From contig NZ_JBEFLP010000001.1 of the NCBI RefSeq assembly GCF_040149665.1, forward strand, positions 1,550,001 through 1,614,000: a DNA stretch of 64,000 nt, in the 5' to 3' direction. Position numbers and translations under genes: made by a program. The stretch comes from Sulfitobacter sp. HNIBRBA3233. GTDB lineage: Bacteria; Pseudomonadota; Alphaproteobacteria; Rhodobacterales; Rhodobacteraceae. Below the pieces are notes generated by a model. It made no database searches, was not told the DNA's origin, and saw only the letters and a list, made by a program, of their open reading frames with translations. Below are positions 18,577 through 26,670 of this stretch, in pieces; position 1 is the first letter of the stretch, and every line of letters starts with the position of its first letter.

Positions 18577-19009
18577 GTAGCGTATCGTATCCTTATCCGT
18601 AGCGTTTTTCCGGCCGCGCGGTTGTCTCCGCCGGTCTTGGGTGTGAATTGGACTGAGGGGCATCTTGCCGGTCGGGATAAAGAAAGAGGGCCGGAGAACT
18701 CCGACCCTGCCCAGATATCGCGCCCGGAGCCTGTATCCGCCCCTTAGACAAACGCGCGTATAGGCTATGAAAGCCCGCAACGCAAGCCCCGCATGCATCT
18801 GACCCCCTGCCCGCGCGCGATCTCGCCCGCGTAATATGGGCACGGCCTGATCCACGACGGGGGGCGGAGCGGCATTCATATCTGCACGAACCGCCACAGT
18901 GCGACGGCGCAGATCAGGTACTGTGGGCGGATCCTCCGACCGGGCAGGTCGGATCAATGTCCGAAATGTACCGCGCCGGGGCCTTCGATGCAGGCTCCGG
19001 CGCAGGTTT
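18577..19009. other. rpsA upstream region
   Basis: A 433-base stretch that should hold the rpsA promoter and leader. I see no gene. The rpsA frame remains open here but lacks family similarity. Confidence 0.45.
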
Positions 19010-19387
19010 TTAGCTTTCCGTCGGGCCGCCCGCGTCTTTCCAGCCGGGAAATCCGCCGATGTTGGTCACGTTCTTGTAGCCCATATCCATCAGCGTCTTG
19101 CCCGCCAGCGCCGCCTGACCGCCCGCACCGCAGATCAGGTAAATATCCGCGTCCTGCTGGAAAACCGGATCATACATCGCCTCGACCGCCGGATCGGCCT
19201 TGAATTCGATCAAGCCGCGCGGAATGCGGTGGGCGCCCGCAATCGTCCCGCTTTCGGCAATCGCCGCGCTGTCGCGCACGTCGATGAATGTCCCGCCGCC
19301 TTCGGCGTGTTTCGCGATTGCCGCTTCGGCAGTCATCTTCGGCACTACGGCGTTTGCTTCGTCCAGATATTCCTTGGCATGTTTCAT
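19010..19387 (-). CDS. Rhodanese-domain protein with altered active loop
   Basis: 125 residues forming one rhodanese domain. The DVRDS block is near residue 36 and the active Cys is at 86 in LICGAGGQAAL. In typical single-domain rhodaneses of this group the loop is C-G-x-G-G-R, and here the last position is Gln91. Sulfur-transfer activity could therefore be changed. No signal peptide is visible, so it is cytosolic. A strong AAGGAGG precedes the ATG. It is 47 bases downstream of the glycosyltransferase on the same strand, possibly one transcript. Confidence 0.88.
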   Translation of the reverse strand: MKHAKEYLDEANAVVPKMTAEAAIAKHAEGGGTFIDVRDSAAIAESGTIAGAHRIPRGLIEFKADPAVEAMYDPVFQQDADIYLICGAGGQAALAGKTLMDMGYKNVTNIGGFPGWKDAGGPTES

Positions 19388-19434
19388 CGGATCTTTCCTC
19401 CTTGAGTGTTATGCGATGAAGGTAGCGCCTTCGG

Positions 19435-20241
19435 TCACTCGCGCCAGTGCTCCGCGATCCAGGGCGTCGGTAGCAGGAACCGGCGCAGGTGCCGGAAGCG
19501 TTTCTTGAAATGGCGCGGACCGCGGATGGCCCGCAGGATATGCTCGCCCCGGCTGCGGTCGCCTTCTTCGGGCACCCAGCGCCCTTCCAGGGCATCGGGC
19601 GGATTCGGGGTCGCCGGAAAGATCACCACGCGCGCGTCGCTCGGCAGTTTCGGGGCGATGAAATAATTGAGCGGGAACAGCGGAATGCACTGGGTCCTGA
19701 AATGGCGCACCCACGGTTTCGGCCAGAATTTGACCCCGCCGGGTGCGTTGCGCGTCACGAACCGCTGCTCGAACACATATTCGTCCGCGATCCCCTGCGG
19801 ATCGGCGCGAAACATCTCCAGCAGCGGCGCAAGCTTGCCTACCGGAAACCGGAAGATCGACGTCTGCCCCAGTTTCTCGAACGGGGTCGTAGGGTTGCGG
19901 GCGAGGATCACGTCGTCCGGATCCCCGAAGTCGAAAAACCCGTCCAGGCTGCCGGTTATGACCAGATCGAGATCGAGAAACAGCACAGGCCCTTCCAGAC
20001 CCTCGAGGGTCGGGTTCCACAACCGCGACTTGGGCCAAATCCCCTTGGATTTCGGCATCACGATATCGCTGGGCGGCAGATCGCGGCAGATCACCTCTGG
20101 CCGCACGCCATCGCTGCTGTCGGTGTAGCAGTTGAAAGTGAACGGGCCGGTGATGTTGCGCGCGCACATCGCATAGAGCCTGTTGATATACGGCGCGCCG
20201 TATTTCGTGCCCCAGTTGATGCAGATAATCTGCTTTTTCAT
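19435..20241 (-). CDS. Putative glycosyltransferase
   Basis: 268 residues. The N-terminal Rossmann-like start is KKQIICINWGTKYG. A DxD motif is at residues 90-92 in PVLFLDLDLVITGSL, as in metal-dependent GT-A glycosyltransferases, and a basic C-terminal tail follows. It likely transfers a sugar to a surface or secreted acceptor, but donor and acceptor are unknown. AGGATAGGG precedes the ATG. It lies in the three-gene block between rpsA and cmk. Confidence 0.75.
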   Translation of the reverse strand: MKKQIICINWGTKYGAPYINRLYAMCARNITGPFTFNCYTDSSDGVRPEVICRDLPPSDIVMPKSKGIWPKSRLWNPTLEGLEGPVLFLDLDLVITGSLDGFFDFGDPDDVILARNPTTPFEKLGQTSIFRFPVGKLAPLLEMFRADPQGIADEYVFEQRFVTRNAPGGVKFWPKPWVRHFRTQCIPLFPLNYFIAPKLPSDARVVIFPATPNPPDALEGRWVPEEGDRSRGEHILRAIRGPRHFKKRFRHLRRFLLPTPWIAEHWRE

Positions 20242-20340
20242 GCCCTATCCTCTCGCGCTGGTCTCTCATGACGTATCCCGCACAGCCCCGCGCGACAAGC
20301 CGCAGCGGAACGGTCGGGCGCGGCGGCGCGTTTTGCGCCT

Positions 20341-21039
20341 ATGCTGATCACTCTGCTCATCCTTGCGACGACCCTTGCGCTTGTACTCGGCGCGGTCTGG
20401 GGGCTCTACGGCCCCTTTCCCGCCCACGTCGAGGGGTTCATGGTGGCGCTGGCGGGCGGTGCGTTGATCGTATCCGTCGTGGCAGAACTGCTCGAGCCTG
20501 CCGCGCGGGACGCACCGCTGTGGATCGTGCTGTCGGGATTTGCCGCGGGCGCGGGTGTATTCACCTTGGTGGACATCTGGCTTGACCGGCATGCGGATGG
20601 GTCATCCGGCAAGGGGCTGCTGGCCGCTGTCGTTCTCGACGGCATTCCCGAAAACCTCGCCCTCGGTGTCGTGCTGGTCAGCAGCGACGCCAAGGGCGTG
20701 CTGGCTCTGGCGGCGTCCATCTTCCTGTCCAACCTTCCCGAAGCGGCGGGCGGCGCGCGGGAAATGACCGGCAAGGGTCACAGCCGTCTCAAGGTGCTGG
20801 GGCTGTGGTCGCTCACCGCGATGGTGCTAAGCGCTTCCGCGCTTGCGGGCTACGCGCTTCTGTCACCGGCGCAGATCACGCTGATCGCTGTTGTGCAAAG
20901 CTTTGCGGCTGGTGCCGTGGTTTCTTCGCTGGCTACAGAGGTGTTTCCCACTGCCTACCGCGAGGACCACAAGGCGACAGGTTTCGCGGTTGCGCTGGGG
21001 GTGGCACTGGCCTTCGGCCTGCACCAGTTCGGTGGCTAG
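20341..21039 (+). CDS. ZIP-family metal transporter
   Basis: 232 residues with about seven or eight membrane segments. The metal-site motifs of ZIP proteins are recognisable: DGIPENLALG at 100-109 and SNLPEAAGG at 130-138. These stand in for the canonical HNxPEG and related motifs, with Asp and Asn in place of His. Uptake or movement of zinc or another divalent metal across the inner membrane is inferred. No clear ribosome site precedes the ATG at 20341. It is divergent from the glycosyltransferase and convergent with cmk. Confidence 0.82.
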   Translation: MLITLLILATTLALVLGAVWGLYGPFPAHVEGFMVALAGGALIVSVVAELLEPAARDAPLWIVLSGFAAGAGVFTLVDIWLDRHADGSSGKGLLAAVVLDGIPENLALGVVLVSSDAKGVLALAASIFLSNLPEAAGGAREMTGKGHSRLKVLGLWSLTAMVLSASALAGYALLSPAQITLIAVVQSFAAGAVVSSLATEVFPTAYREDHKATGFAVALGVALAFGLHQFGG

Positions 21040-21150
21040 GGCGCCCCGCTGTGCCTGCGCGGCGGGGCGAGAAAACCCCGGCAGGAACCGTTGGAACAGG
21101 CACCGCAGAACGCGATCCCATCGCTTACACCGTGCGATCCGCAGACCGCG

Positions 21151-21765
21151 CTAGAGGCGCAGGCCGATCGCGTCGATGGCAGCGGCGACCGCCTGTTCTA
21201 TCGTCATATCGGAGGTGTCGATCAACACGGCGTCATCCGCCGGGCGCAAGGGTGCGTGGGCGCGGGCCATGTCGCGCGCGTCGCGGGCTTCGACATCCGC
21301 AAGCACCTGCGCAAAAGTCTCGTCGCTGCCCTTGCCGCGCAGTTCCTCGAACCGCCTGCGCGCGCGGACCTCGGCACTGGCGGTCACGAACAGCTTGGCC
21401 GCCGCGTCAGGACAGATCACAGTGCCGATATCGCGCCCGTCCAGCACCGCGCCGCCCGGACGCTCCGCAAAACTGCGCTGGAAGGCGACCAGTGCGGCGC
21501 GCACCGCTTCGATTGCGGCAACCTTGCTTGCGGCCTCGGCAACCGCCGAGCTTCGCAGGTTCGAGGCTTCCAGATCAGCGGGAACCAGAGCGGATGCAGC
21601 GGCCTCTGCCTCCTGACCGGCAAGAACTTTCGCGCCCACGGCGCGGTACAGAAGACCGGTATCAAGATGGGCGAAACCGAAATGCGCGGCCACGGCTTTC
21701 GATACCGTTCCCTTGCCCGCTGCTGCGGGCCCGTCGATGGCAACCGTGAATACCCGCTCAGACAT
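21151..21765 (-). CDS. cmk: (d)CMP kinase
   Basis: 204 residues. It phosphorylates CMP and dCMP with ATP. The P-loop GPAAAGKG is at about 12-19 in [33 protein letters not shown] and the RRRFEEL and DVEARDARD lid elements follow. The start at 21765 overlaps the end of aroA, so the two are translationally coupled; a start at 21786 inside aroA is less likely. In relatives cmk usually precedes rpsA directly, while here three genes intervene. Confidence 0.95.
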   Translation of the reverse strand: MSERVFTVAIDGPAAAGKGTVSKAVAAHFGFAHLDTGLLYRAVGAKVLAGQEAEAAASALVPADLEASNLRSSAVAEAASKVAAIEAVRAALVAFQRSFAERPGGAVLDGRDIGTVICPDAAAKLFVTASAEVRARRRFEELRGKGSDETFAQVLADVEARDARDMARAHAPLRPADDAVLIDTSDMTIEQAVAAAIDAIGLRL

Positions 21766-23107
21766 CGCGCGTGATATCCGCGCCAAGAGCCGCCATCAGC
21801 GGCTCGAAAATCGGGAAGGAGGTCGCGATCGGTCCGCCATCGTCAACCCGCACCGGCGCATTCGCCGCCATCCCGAGGATCAGGAACGACATGGCGATGC
21901 GGTGGTCCAGAAAACTTCGGCACAAACCGCCCCCCGGCACGGCGCCGTGGCCCGCGCCGGTCACTGTCCACCAGTCCGGCCCGTCCTCTACGGTGATCCC
22001 GTTCGCCCGCAGACCCTGCGCCATCGCTTCGATCCGGTCGCTTTCCTTGACGCGCAGCTCCTTGACGCCGCGCATGACGGTCTGTCCTGTCGCGAAGGCC
22101 GCAACCACGCTCAGGACGGGGTATTCGTCGATCATCGACGCTGCCCTTTCGGGGGGCACCTCGATCCCCTTCATGTCGGGGGAAAACCGCGCGCGCAGGT
22201 CTGCCACGGGTTCGCCGCCTTCCTCGCGCTCGTTCTCATAGGTCAGGTCGGCGCCCATCTCGCGCAGCGTCGTGAAAAGACCGGCTCGCGTGGGGTTCAG
22301 CCCGATCCCGGGGACCAGCACATCCGATCCGGGCACGACAAGCGCCGCACAGACCGGAAACGCCGCCGAAGACGGATCGCGCGGCACCTCAATGTGCTGT
22401 GGGGTCAGTTCCGGCTGGCCGGTCAGGGTGATCTCGCGCCCCGCGTCGGTGTCGCGCACGGAAATCTCTGCCCCGAACCCCGCCAGCATCCGTTCGGTAT
22501 GGTCGCGGGTCGCCTCACGCTCGACCACAACGGTCTGGCCGGGCGCGTTCAGCCCCGCCAGCAAAACGGCGGATTTGACCTGCGCCGAAGGCACCGGCAC
22601 GTCGTAGCGGACGGGCTGCGGGTCGCGTGCGCCCACCAGCGTCATCGGCAACCTGCCGCCGCTGCGTCCCACGGCCTGACAGCCGAACAGGGCCAGCGGA
22701 TCGGTCACCCGCGCCATGGGCCGGCCATTCAGGCTGGCATCCCCCGAAAATGTCGCCGTGATCGGCTGGGTGGCCATCGCCCCCATGATCAACCGCACGC
22801 CGGTGCCGGAGTTGCCGCAATCGATTACCGTCGAAGGTTCGGCAAAGCCGCCGACACCGACGCCCTGTACCGACCAGCGCCCGCCGCCGTGGTCTGTCAC
22901 CTCGGCCCCGAAATCGCGCATCGCCTGCGCGGTATCCAGAACATCCTGTCCTTCAAGAAGACCGGTGATCGTCGTTTCCCCGACGCACATCGCACCCAGG
23001 ATCAGCGACCGGTGCGAGATCGACTTGTCCCCCGGCACATTCGCCGTGCCGGACAACGGACCGCAGGCCGATGATTTCATTGGAATCGGATCACCGTGAC
23101 CTGACAT
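21758..23107 (-). CDS. aroA: 3-phosphoshikimate 1-carboxyvinyltransferase (EPSP synthase)
   Basis: 449 residues. It joins shikimate-3-phosphate and PEP in the shikimate pathway. The active-site PGDKSISHR is at about 25-33, followed by GNSGTGVRL. The block [11 protein letters not shown] and the C-terminal KESDRIEAM and DHRIAMSF are present. The ATG at 23107 has GAAGGGG upstream; the ORF could extend eight codons more. The [11 protein letters not shown] version of the PEP loop suggests the class II type often seen in alphaproteobacteria, an inference from pattern only. Confidence 0.96.
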   Translation of the reverse strand: MSGHGDPIPMKSSACGPLSGTANVPGDKSISHRSLILGAMCVGETTITGLLEGQDVLDTAQAMRDFGAEVTDHGGGRWSVQGVGVGGFAEPSTVIDCGNSGTGVRLIMGAMATQPITATFSGDASLNGRPMARVTDPLALFGCQAVGRSGGRLPMTLVGARDPQPVRYDVPVPSAQVKSAVLLAGLNAPGQTVVVEREATRDHTERMLAGFGAEISVRDTDAGREITLTGQPELTPQHIEVPRDPSSAAFPVCAALVVPGSDVLVPGIGLNPTRAGLFTTLREMGADLTYENEREEGGEPVADLRARFSPDMKGIEVPPERAASMIDEYPVLSVVAAFATGQTVMRGVKELRVKESDRIEAMAQGLRANGITVEDGPDWWTVTGAGHGAVPGGGLCRSFLDHRIAMSFLILGMAANAPVRVDDGGPIATSFPIFEPLMAALGADITRDV

Positions 23108-23588
23108 GCGTATCCCCTTCAGCAATTCCACAGCGGTTCTAGCCGAGGCTCCCGCGCAGGTCCATGCCCGCCATCGCCTCCCGCGCCGCTTCTCTTCTGG
23201 CCATGAATACTCGGGGGGAAAAGACCGTCAGAGCGCGTCGCCGGCAACACGTTCAGCGGCATCGGTGCCTATACACGGCAAGCCCTCTCGCCGGTTGGCC
23301 TCCTGCGCTACGCGGCTTTCACCGCATACGCACGCAGTCCGCGTTTCACGTCCCGGCCATCGCGCGGGCCGGTCCACCGGATCAATGTCGTGGCGGTTCA
23401 GCACCGCTGCGGCATCACCCTAGTCACCGCTTCTTATGGCAAAAAGAAACGTCACCATCGCGAGGCCACGATACCGCTCAGCGCCCCAACAGCACTGTGA
23501 GCGAGGGTATGAAAAGGGGCATGCGGCTCAGAAAACCGCGAGACAATTGTACCCAAGCACGCTCCGCGAAGATCGCGTTCGAGAAAAT
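23108..23588. other. aroA-trmB spacer
   Basis: 481 bases with no supported gene. Frames on both strands lack ribosome sites and families. Bases 23186-23218 resemble a gene-end element that I recall as common in Rhodobacteraceae genomes: a purine-poor stretch with TTCTGGCCATGAATAC and a G run. Nothing else is recognised. Confidence 0.45.
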
Positions 23589-24290
23589 CTAGGCCTTGCG
23601 GAAGGTCAGGTAATGCGGCGTGCGGCCCTCGCGCAGCGCCTTCATCTCGTAGCGCGTGGACTGCCAGTCCTCCCAGGGGGTGCGCCAGTCGGCGGGACGC
23701 TCTGCCAGCCATTCGAAGCCATGGCGCGGTACCTGCTCAAGCGTTTGCCGGACGTAATCCTCGATATCGGTGGCGATGCGCAGGATCGCGCCTTGTTTCA
23801 TCACGCGGTTGAGCGGCGCGAGATGTTCGGGCGTGACGAAACGGCGCCGGTGGTGACGGGCCTTGGGCCATGGATCCGGGTAGAGCAGGAAGGCCCGCGC
23901 GATCGACGCTTCGGGGAGCACATCGAACAGATCGCGCGCGTCGCCGGGATGCACGCGGATATTGTCGACACCCGCCTTGCGGATCTTGCCCAGCAGCATG
24001 GCCACGCCGTTGATATAGGGTTCACAGCCGATGATCCCGACGTCAGGGTTGCCCTGCGCCTGATGGACCATATGCTCGCCCCCGCCAAAGCCGATTTCGA
24101 GCCAGCACTCACGCCCGCCCCACATCTCTTGCAGGTCCAGCGGCCTGCGGTCCGGGTTTGAATCCCAATCCACCGCTCCGGGGGAAAGGGCGGATAAATC
24201 CTCTGACAGGTAGGTCTCTTGCGACTGCTTGAGATTGTGGCCCTTGAGGCGGCCGTAAAAATTACGGCGGGGTCTTTGCGGTGTGCTCAT
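23589..24290 (-). CDS. trmB: tRNA (guanine-N7-)-methyltransferase
   Basis: 233 residues. It makes m7G46 in the tRNA variable loop using SAM. The SAM site EIGFGGGEHMVHQA, the catalytic DPWPKARHHRRRFV block (family PDPWxKxRHxKRR) and the C-terminal TRYEMKALREGR that contacts tRNA are all present. The N-terminal YGRLKGHNLK is typical. The ATG at 24290 lacks a strong ribosome site but matches the family N-terminus; the frame is open much further upstream, overlapping the divergent response-regulator promoter. Confidence 0.96.
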   Translation of the reverse strand: MSTPQRPRRNFYGRLKGHNLKQSQETYLSEDLSALSPGAVDWDSNPDRRPLDLQEMWGGRECWLEIGFGGGEHMVHQAQGNPDVGIIGCEPYINGVAMLLGKIRKAGVDNIRVHPGDARDLFDVLPEASIARAFLLYPDPWPKARHHRRRFVTPEHLAPLNRVMKQGAILRIATDIEDYVRQTLEQVPRHGFEWLAERPADWRTPWEDWQSTRYEMKALREGRTPHYLTFRKA

Positions 24291-24330
24291 GGGCGGGGCT
24301 TTACCGTCCCGCGCGCCGCGCCGCAATAAC

Positions 24331-24343
24331 CTGTTGTTAACAG
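24331..24343. promoter_or_regulatory. Inverted repeat in trmB/response-regulator intergenic region
   Basis: CTGTT-GTT-AACAG, a perfect 5-bp inverted repeat with a 3-base centre, lies 35 bases before the response-regulator ATG and 41 bases before the trmB ATG. It could be an operator for either gene, but no regulator is assigned. Confidence 0.3.
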
Positions 24344-24377
24344 ACCGGCGCATAGTCTGGCACGAAAGGAGTGCGAG

Positions 24378-25127
24378 ATGAGCCTGTTCCAGACCCCGAG
24401 CCCGACACCGCGACAGGCCGCCGAAGGCCTGCCCGATATAGCCCGCGTGCTGGTCGTGGAGGACCAGCGCTTTGACCGGATGCGTATCCTGCGCATGTGC
24501 CGCGCGCTGGATCTCAGGACCGAATTGACCGAGGCATCGACCCTTGCGGGAATGGTGCAACAACTGGGCAGACAGCGCTTTGATCTGGTGCTGCTGGATT
24601 ACCACCTTCCCGACGGGACCGGCCTGCAAGGTGTGGAAATGATCCGCGAGGATTTCATCAATCGCCATGCGGCGACCGTGATGATCACCGGCACCACCGA
24701 AACACGGATCGCGGGCGAAGCGTTGAAACTGGGGTTCAGTGACTACGTGACCAAGGAAGAACTCTCTGCCCGGACGCTGCGCCGGGCGATGATCTCGGCG
24801 TTGCAGAAATCGGGGCTGGTCACCGGGCTTGAGAGCACGGGCACAGCCATGCGCGAAACCCACGCCACGCTGCACCGGTTTTCACGGGAGTGTGCGGGAG
24901 AGATAAAGCCCATCGTAAGCCGCATGATGCGCCAGCTGCGCGAGATCAAGCACGGCCCGCCGGAAGCCTCGCGCAGCCGTGTGGAAGAGCTGGAGGCGTC
25001 TTGCGACCGGCTGTGGAGCTTCCTTGAGGATCTGCAAAACTTCGGAGACGTCGCCGCGCGACCATCCGTGCGTCCCCGGTCGCAAGCGCCGCGCCCGCCG
25101 TCTCCTTTCACGCGCCGGATGAACTGA
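24378..25127 (+). CDS. Response regulator with helical C-terminal extension
   Basis: 249 residues. The receiver domain (about 23-145) has acidic residues Glu28-Asp29, phospho-acceptor Asp74 in LLLDYHLPDG, the switch Thr in MITGTTE and Lys126 in YVTKEEL, so it should be phosphorylated. The remaining 100 residues are helical (ATLHRFSRECAGEIKPIV and ELEASCDRLWSFLEDL) with a basic, proline-rich tail. They show no DNA-binding or enzyme domain. The helical pair resembles a histidine-kinase dimerisation segment lacking an obvious phospho-His, so a protein-interaction output is inferred. AAGGAG precedes the ATG. No kinase is adjacent. Confidence 0.85.
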   Translation: MSLFQTPSPTPRQAAEGLPDIARVLVVEDQRFDRMRILRMCRALDLRTELTEASTLAGMVQQLGRQRFDLVLLDYHLPDGTGLQGVEMIREDFINRHAATVMITGTTETRIAGEALKLGFSDYVTKEELSARTLRRAMISALQKSGLVTGLESTGTAMRETHATLHRFSRECAGEIKPIVSRMMRQLREIKHGPPEASRSRVEELEASCDRLWSFLEDLQNFGDVAARPSVRPRSQAPRPPSPFTRRMN

Positions 25128-25190
25128 GACAGAGCCGTGAGGTTTCGCCGCTGCGCATATTCGCTGGCGGGAACGCGCGAGGCGACAGCG

Positions 25191-25216
25191 GGATTGAGTT
25201 TAATGGCAAAATGGAG
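25191..25216 (+). repeat. Dispersed gene-end repeat, copy 1
   Basis: A 26-base element identical at 25 of 26 positions to 51458-51483: GGATTGAGTTTA, one variable base, then TGGCAAAATGGAG. Both copies lie on the plus strand 36-63 bases after the stop of a plus-strand gene, here the response regulator. Confidence 0.7.
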
Positions 25217-25341
25217 TTGCGGTCTCGCACTGTCGTAAACGCTGTGCAGTGGCGCAGGCGGCGGAGAGCGGGCCGCGCGACAGGCGCGAGGCAACCGGTG
25301 CTACGCGTCCGAAGCGCTTTAAGTGTAGCGACGTTGGGAAA

Positions 25342-25380
25342 CGCGAAAGGGCCGCCCTTTCGACGACCCTTTTTGTTTTT
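25342..25380 (+). terminator. Possible terminator between response regulator and metK
   Basis: CGAAAGGG/CCCTTTCG stem (25344-25362) with a 3-nt loop, or an alternative AAAGGG/CCCTTT pairing directly before TTTTTGTTTTT. It probably ends transcription from the plus strand; on the minus strand the tail is less T-rich. Confidence 0.55.
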
Positions 25381-25400
25381 CGGACATCGGGGGAAAGGCC

Positions 25401-26582
25401 TCAGACGGCGGCCTTGAGCTTTTCCGCGAGGTCGGTGCGTTCCCAGCTGAAGCCACCGTCGGCTTCGGGCGCGCGCCCGAAATGGCCGTAGGCGGCGGTG
25501 CGCGCGTAGATCGGTTTGTTCAGCTGCAGGTGCTCGCGGATGCCACGGGGGCTGAGATCCATGCAGGCGCGGATCGCGCGTTCGATTGCGTCCTCTTCCA
25601 CTTGGCCCGTGCCGTAGGTATCGCAGTAGATCGACAGCGGCTTGCTGACCCCGATCGCGTAGCTGAGCTGGATCGAGCATTTGCTGGCCATGCCCGAGGC
25701 GACCACGTTCTTGGCCAGATAGCGCGCGGCGTAGGCCGCCGAGCGGTCCACCTTGGTCGGATCCTTGCCCGAAAACGCACCGCCCCCGTGCGGGGCCGCA
25801 CCACCGTAGGTGTCCACGATAATCTTGCGCCCGGTCAGGCCCGCGTCCCCGTCGGGGCCACCGATCACGAAGGTCCCTGTCGGGTTGACCCACCATTCGG
25901 TGTCTTCGGTGATCCAGCCCTCGGGCAGGACTTCGCGGATATAGGGTTCGACGATATCGCGGATATCGGCGCTGGTCTGGCGTTCCTCGGCGTGCTGGGT
26001 AGACAGCACGATGGAGCTGACGCCAACCGGGCGCCCGTTCTCGTAGCGCACGGACAGCTGCGATTTCGCATCGGGGCGCAGCGTCGGTTCGGTGCCGTCC
26101 TTGCGCACCTCGGCAAGCCGGCGCAGGATCGCGTGGGCGTAGTGGATGGGCGCCGGCATCAGCTCAGGTGTTTCTTTGGTGGCAAAGCCGAACATGATGC
26201 CCTGATCGCCCGCGCCTTCCTCCTTGTCGCCGGCCGAATTCACGCCCTGCGCGATATGCGCGGATTGCTCGTGCAGCAGGTTGGTGATCTCGCAGGTGGC
26301 GTGGTGGAACTTCTCCTGCTCGTAGCCGATATCCTTGATGCAGGCGCGCGCGATATCCTCGATCCGGCCCATGTAATCGGCCAGCTTTTCGCGGTCGGAC
26401 AGACCGACCTCGCCGCCGATGACAACACGGTTGGTGGTCGCGAATGTTTCCGCTGCCACGCGGGCCTCCGGTTCTTCGGCGAGGAAGGCATCGAGAACGG
26501 CGTCACTGATCCGGTCGCAGACCTTGTCAGGATGGCCCTCGGAAACCGATTCCGAGGTGAACACGTAGGATTGCCGGGTCAT
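25401..26582 (-). CDS. metK: S-adenosylmethionine synthetase
   Basis: 393 residues. It makes SAM from methionine and ATP. Family signatures are [16 protein letters not shown] at the N-terminus, [12 protein letters not shown] in the middle, and [19 protein letters not shown] with the P-loop-like glycine block. The ATG at 26582 is the one controlled by the SAM/SAH riboswitch directly upstream, whose 3' strand contains the GGAGCA ribosome site. It follows lnt on the same strand. Confidence 0.98.
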   Translation of the reverse strand: MTRQSYVFTSESVSEGHPDKVCDRISDAVLDAFLAEEPEARVAAETFATTNRVVIGGEVGLSDREKLADYMGRIEDIARACIKDIGYEQEKFHHATCEITNLLHEQSAHIAQGVNSAGDKEEGAGDQGIMFGFATKETPELMPAPIHYAHAILRRLAEVRKDGTEPTLRPDAKSQLSVRYENGRPVGVSSIVLSTQHAEERQTSADIRDIVEPYIREVLPEGWITEDTEWWVNPTGTFVIGGPDGDAGLTGRKIIVDTYGGAAPHGGGAFSGKDPTKVDRSAAYAARYLAKNVVASGMASKCSIQLSYAIGVSKPLSIYCDTYGTGQVEEDAIERAIRACMDLSPRGIREHLQLNKPIYARTAAYGHFGRAPEADGGFSWERTDLAEKLKAAV

Positions 26583-26587
26583 GAGAT

Positions 26588-26637
26588 TGCTCCACTGAAA
26601 TATCAAAGCGCCACGTCAGGAAGCCGTTGCGGCGCGC
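26588..26637 (-). promoter_or_regulatory. SAM/SAH riboswitch upstream of metK
   Basis: Minus-strand RNA has the hairpin GCGCC...GGCGC enclosing the conserved core AACGGCTTCCTGACGTG, then an A/T-rich linker and the downstream strand GTGGAGCA, 6 bases before the metK ATG. This matches the SAM/SAH riboswitch class (Rfam RF01727 as I recall), which forms an H-type pseudoknot with the ribosome site and is reported upstream of metK in Rhodobacterales. Ligand binding is expected to sequester GGAGCA and shut off metK translation. Confidence 0.92.
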
Positions 26638-26670
26638 ATTAGGGCTGCGTAAGCGGCTGCGCGCGAAGGG

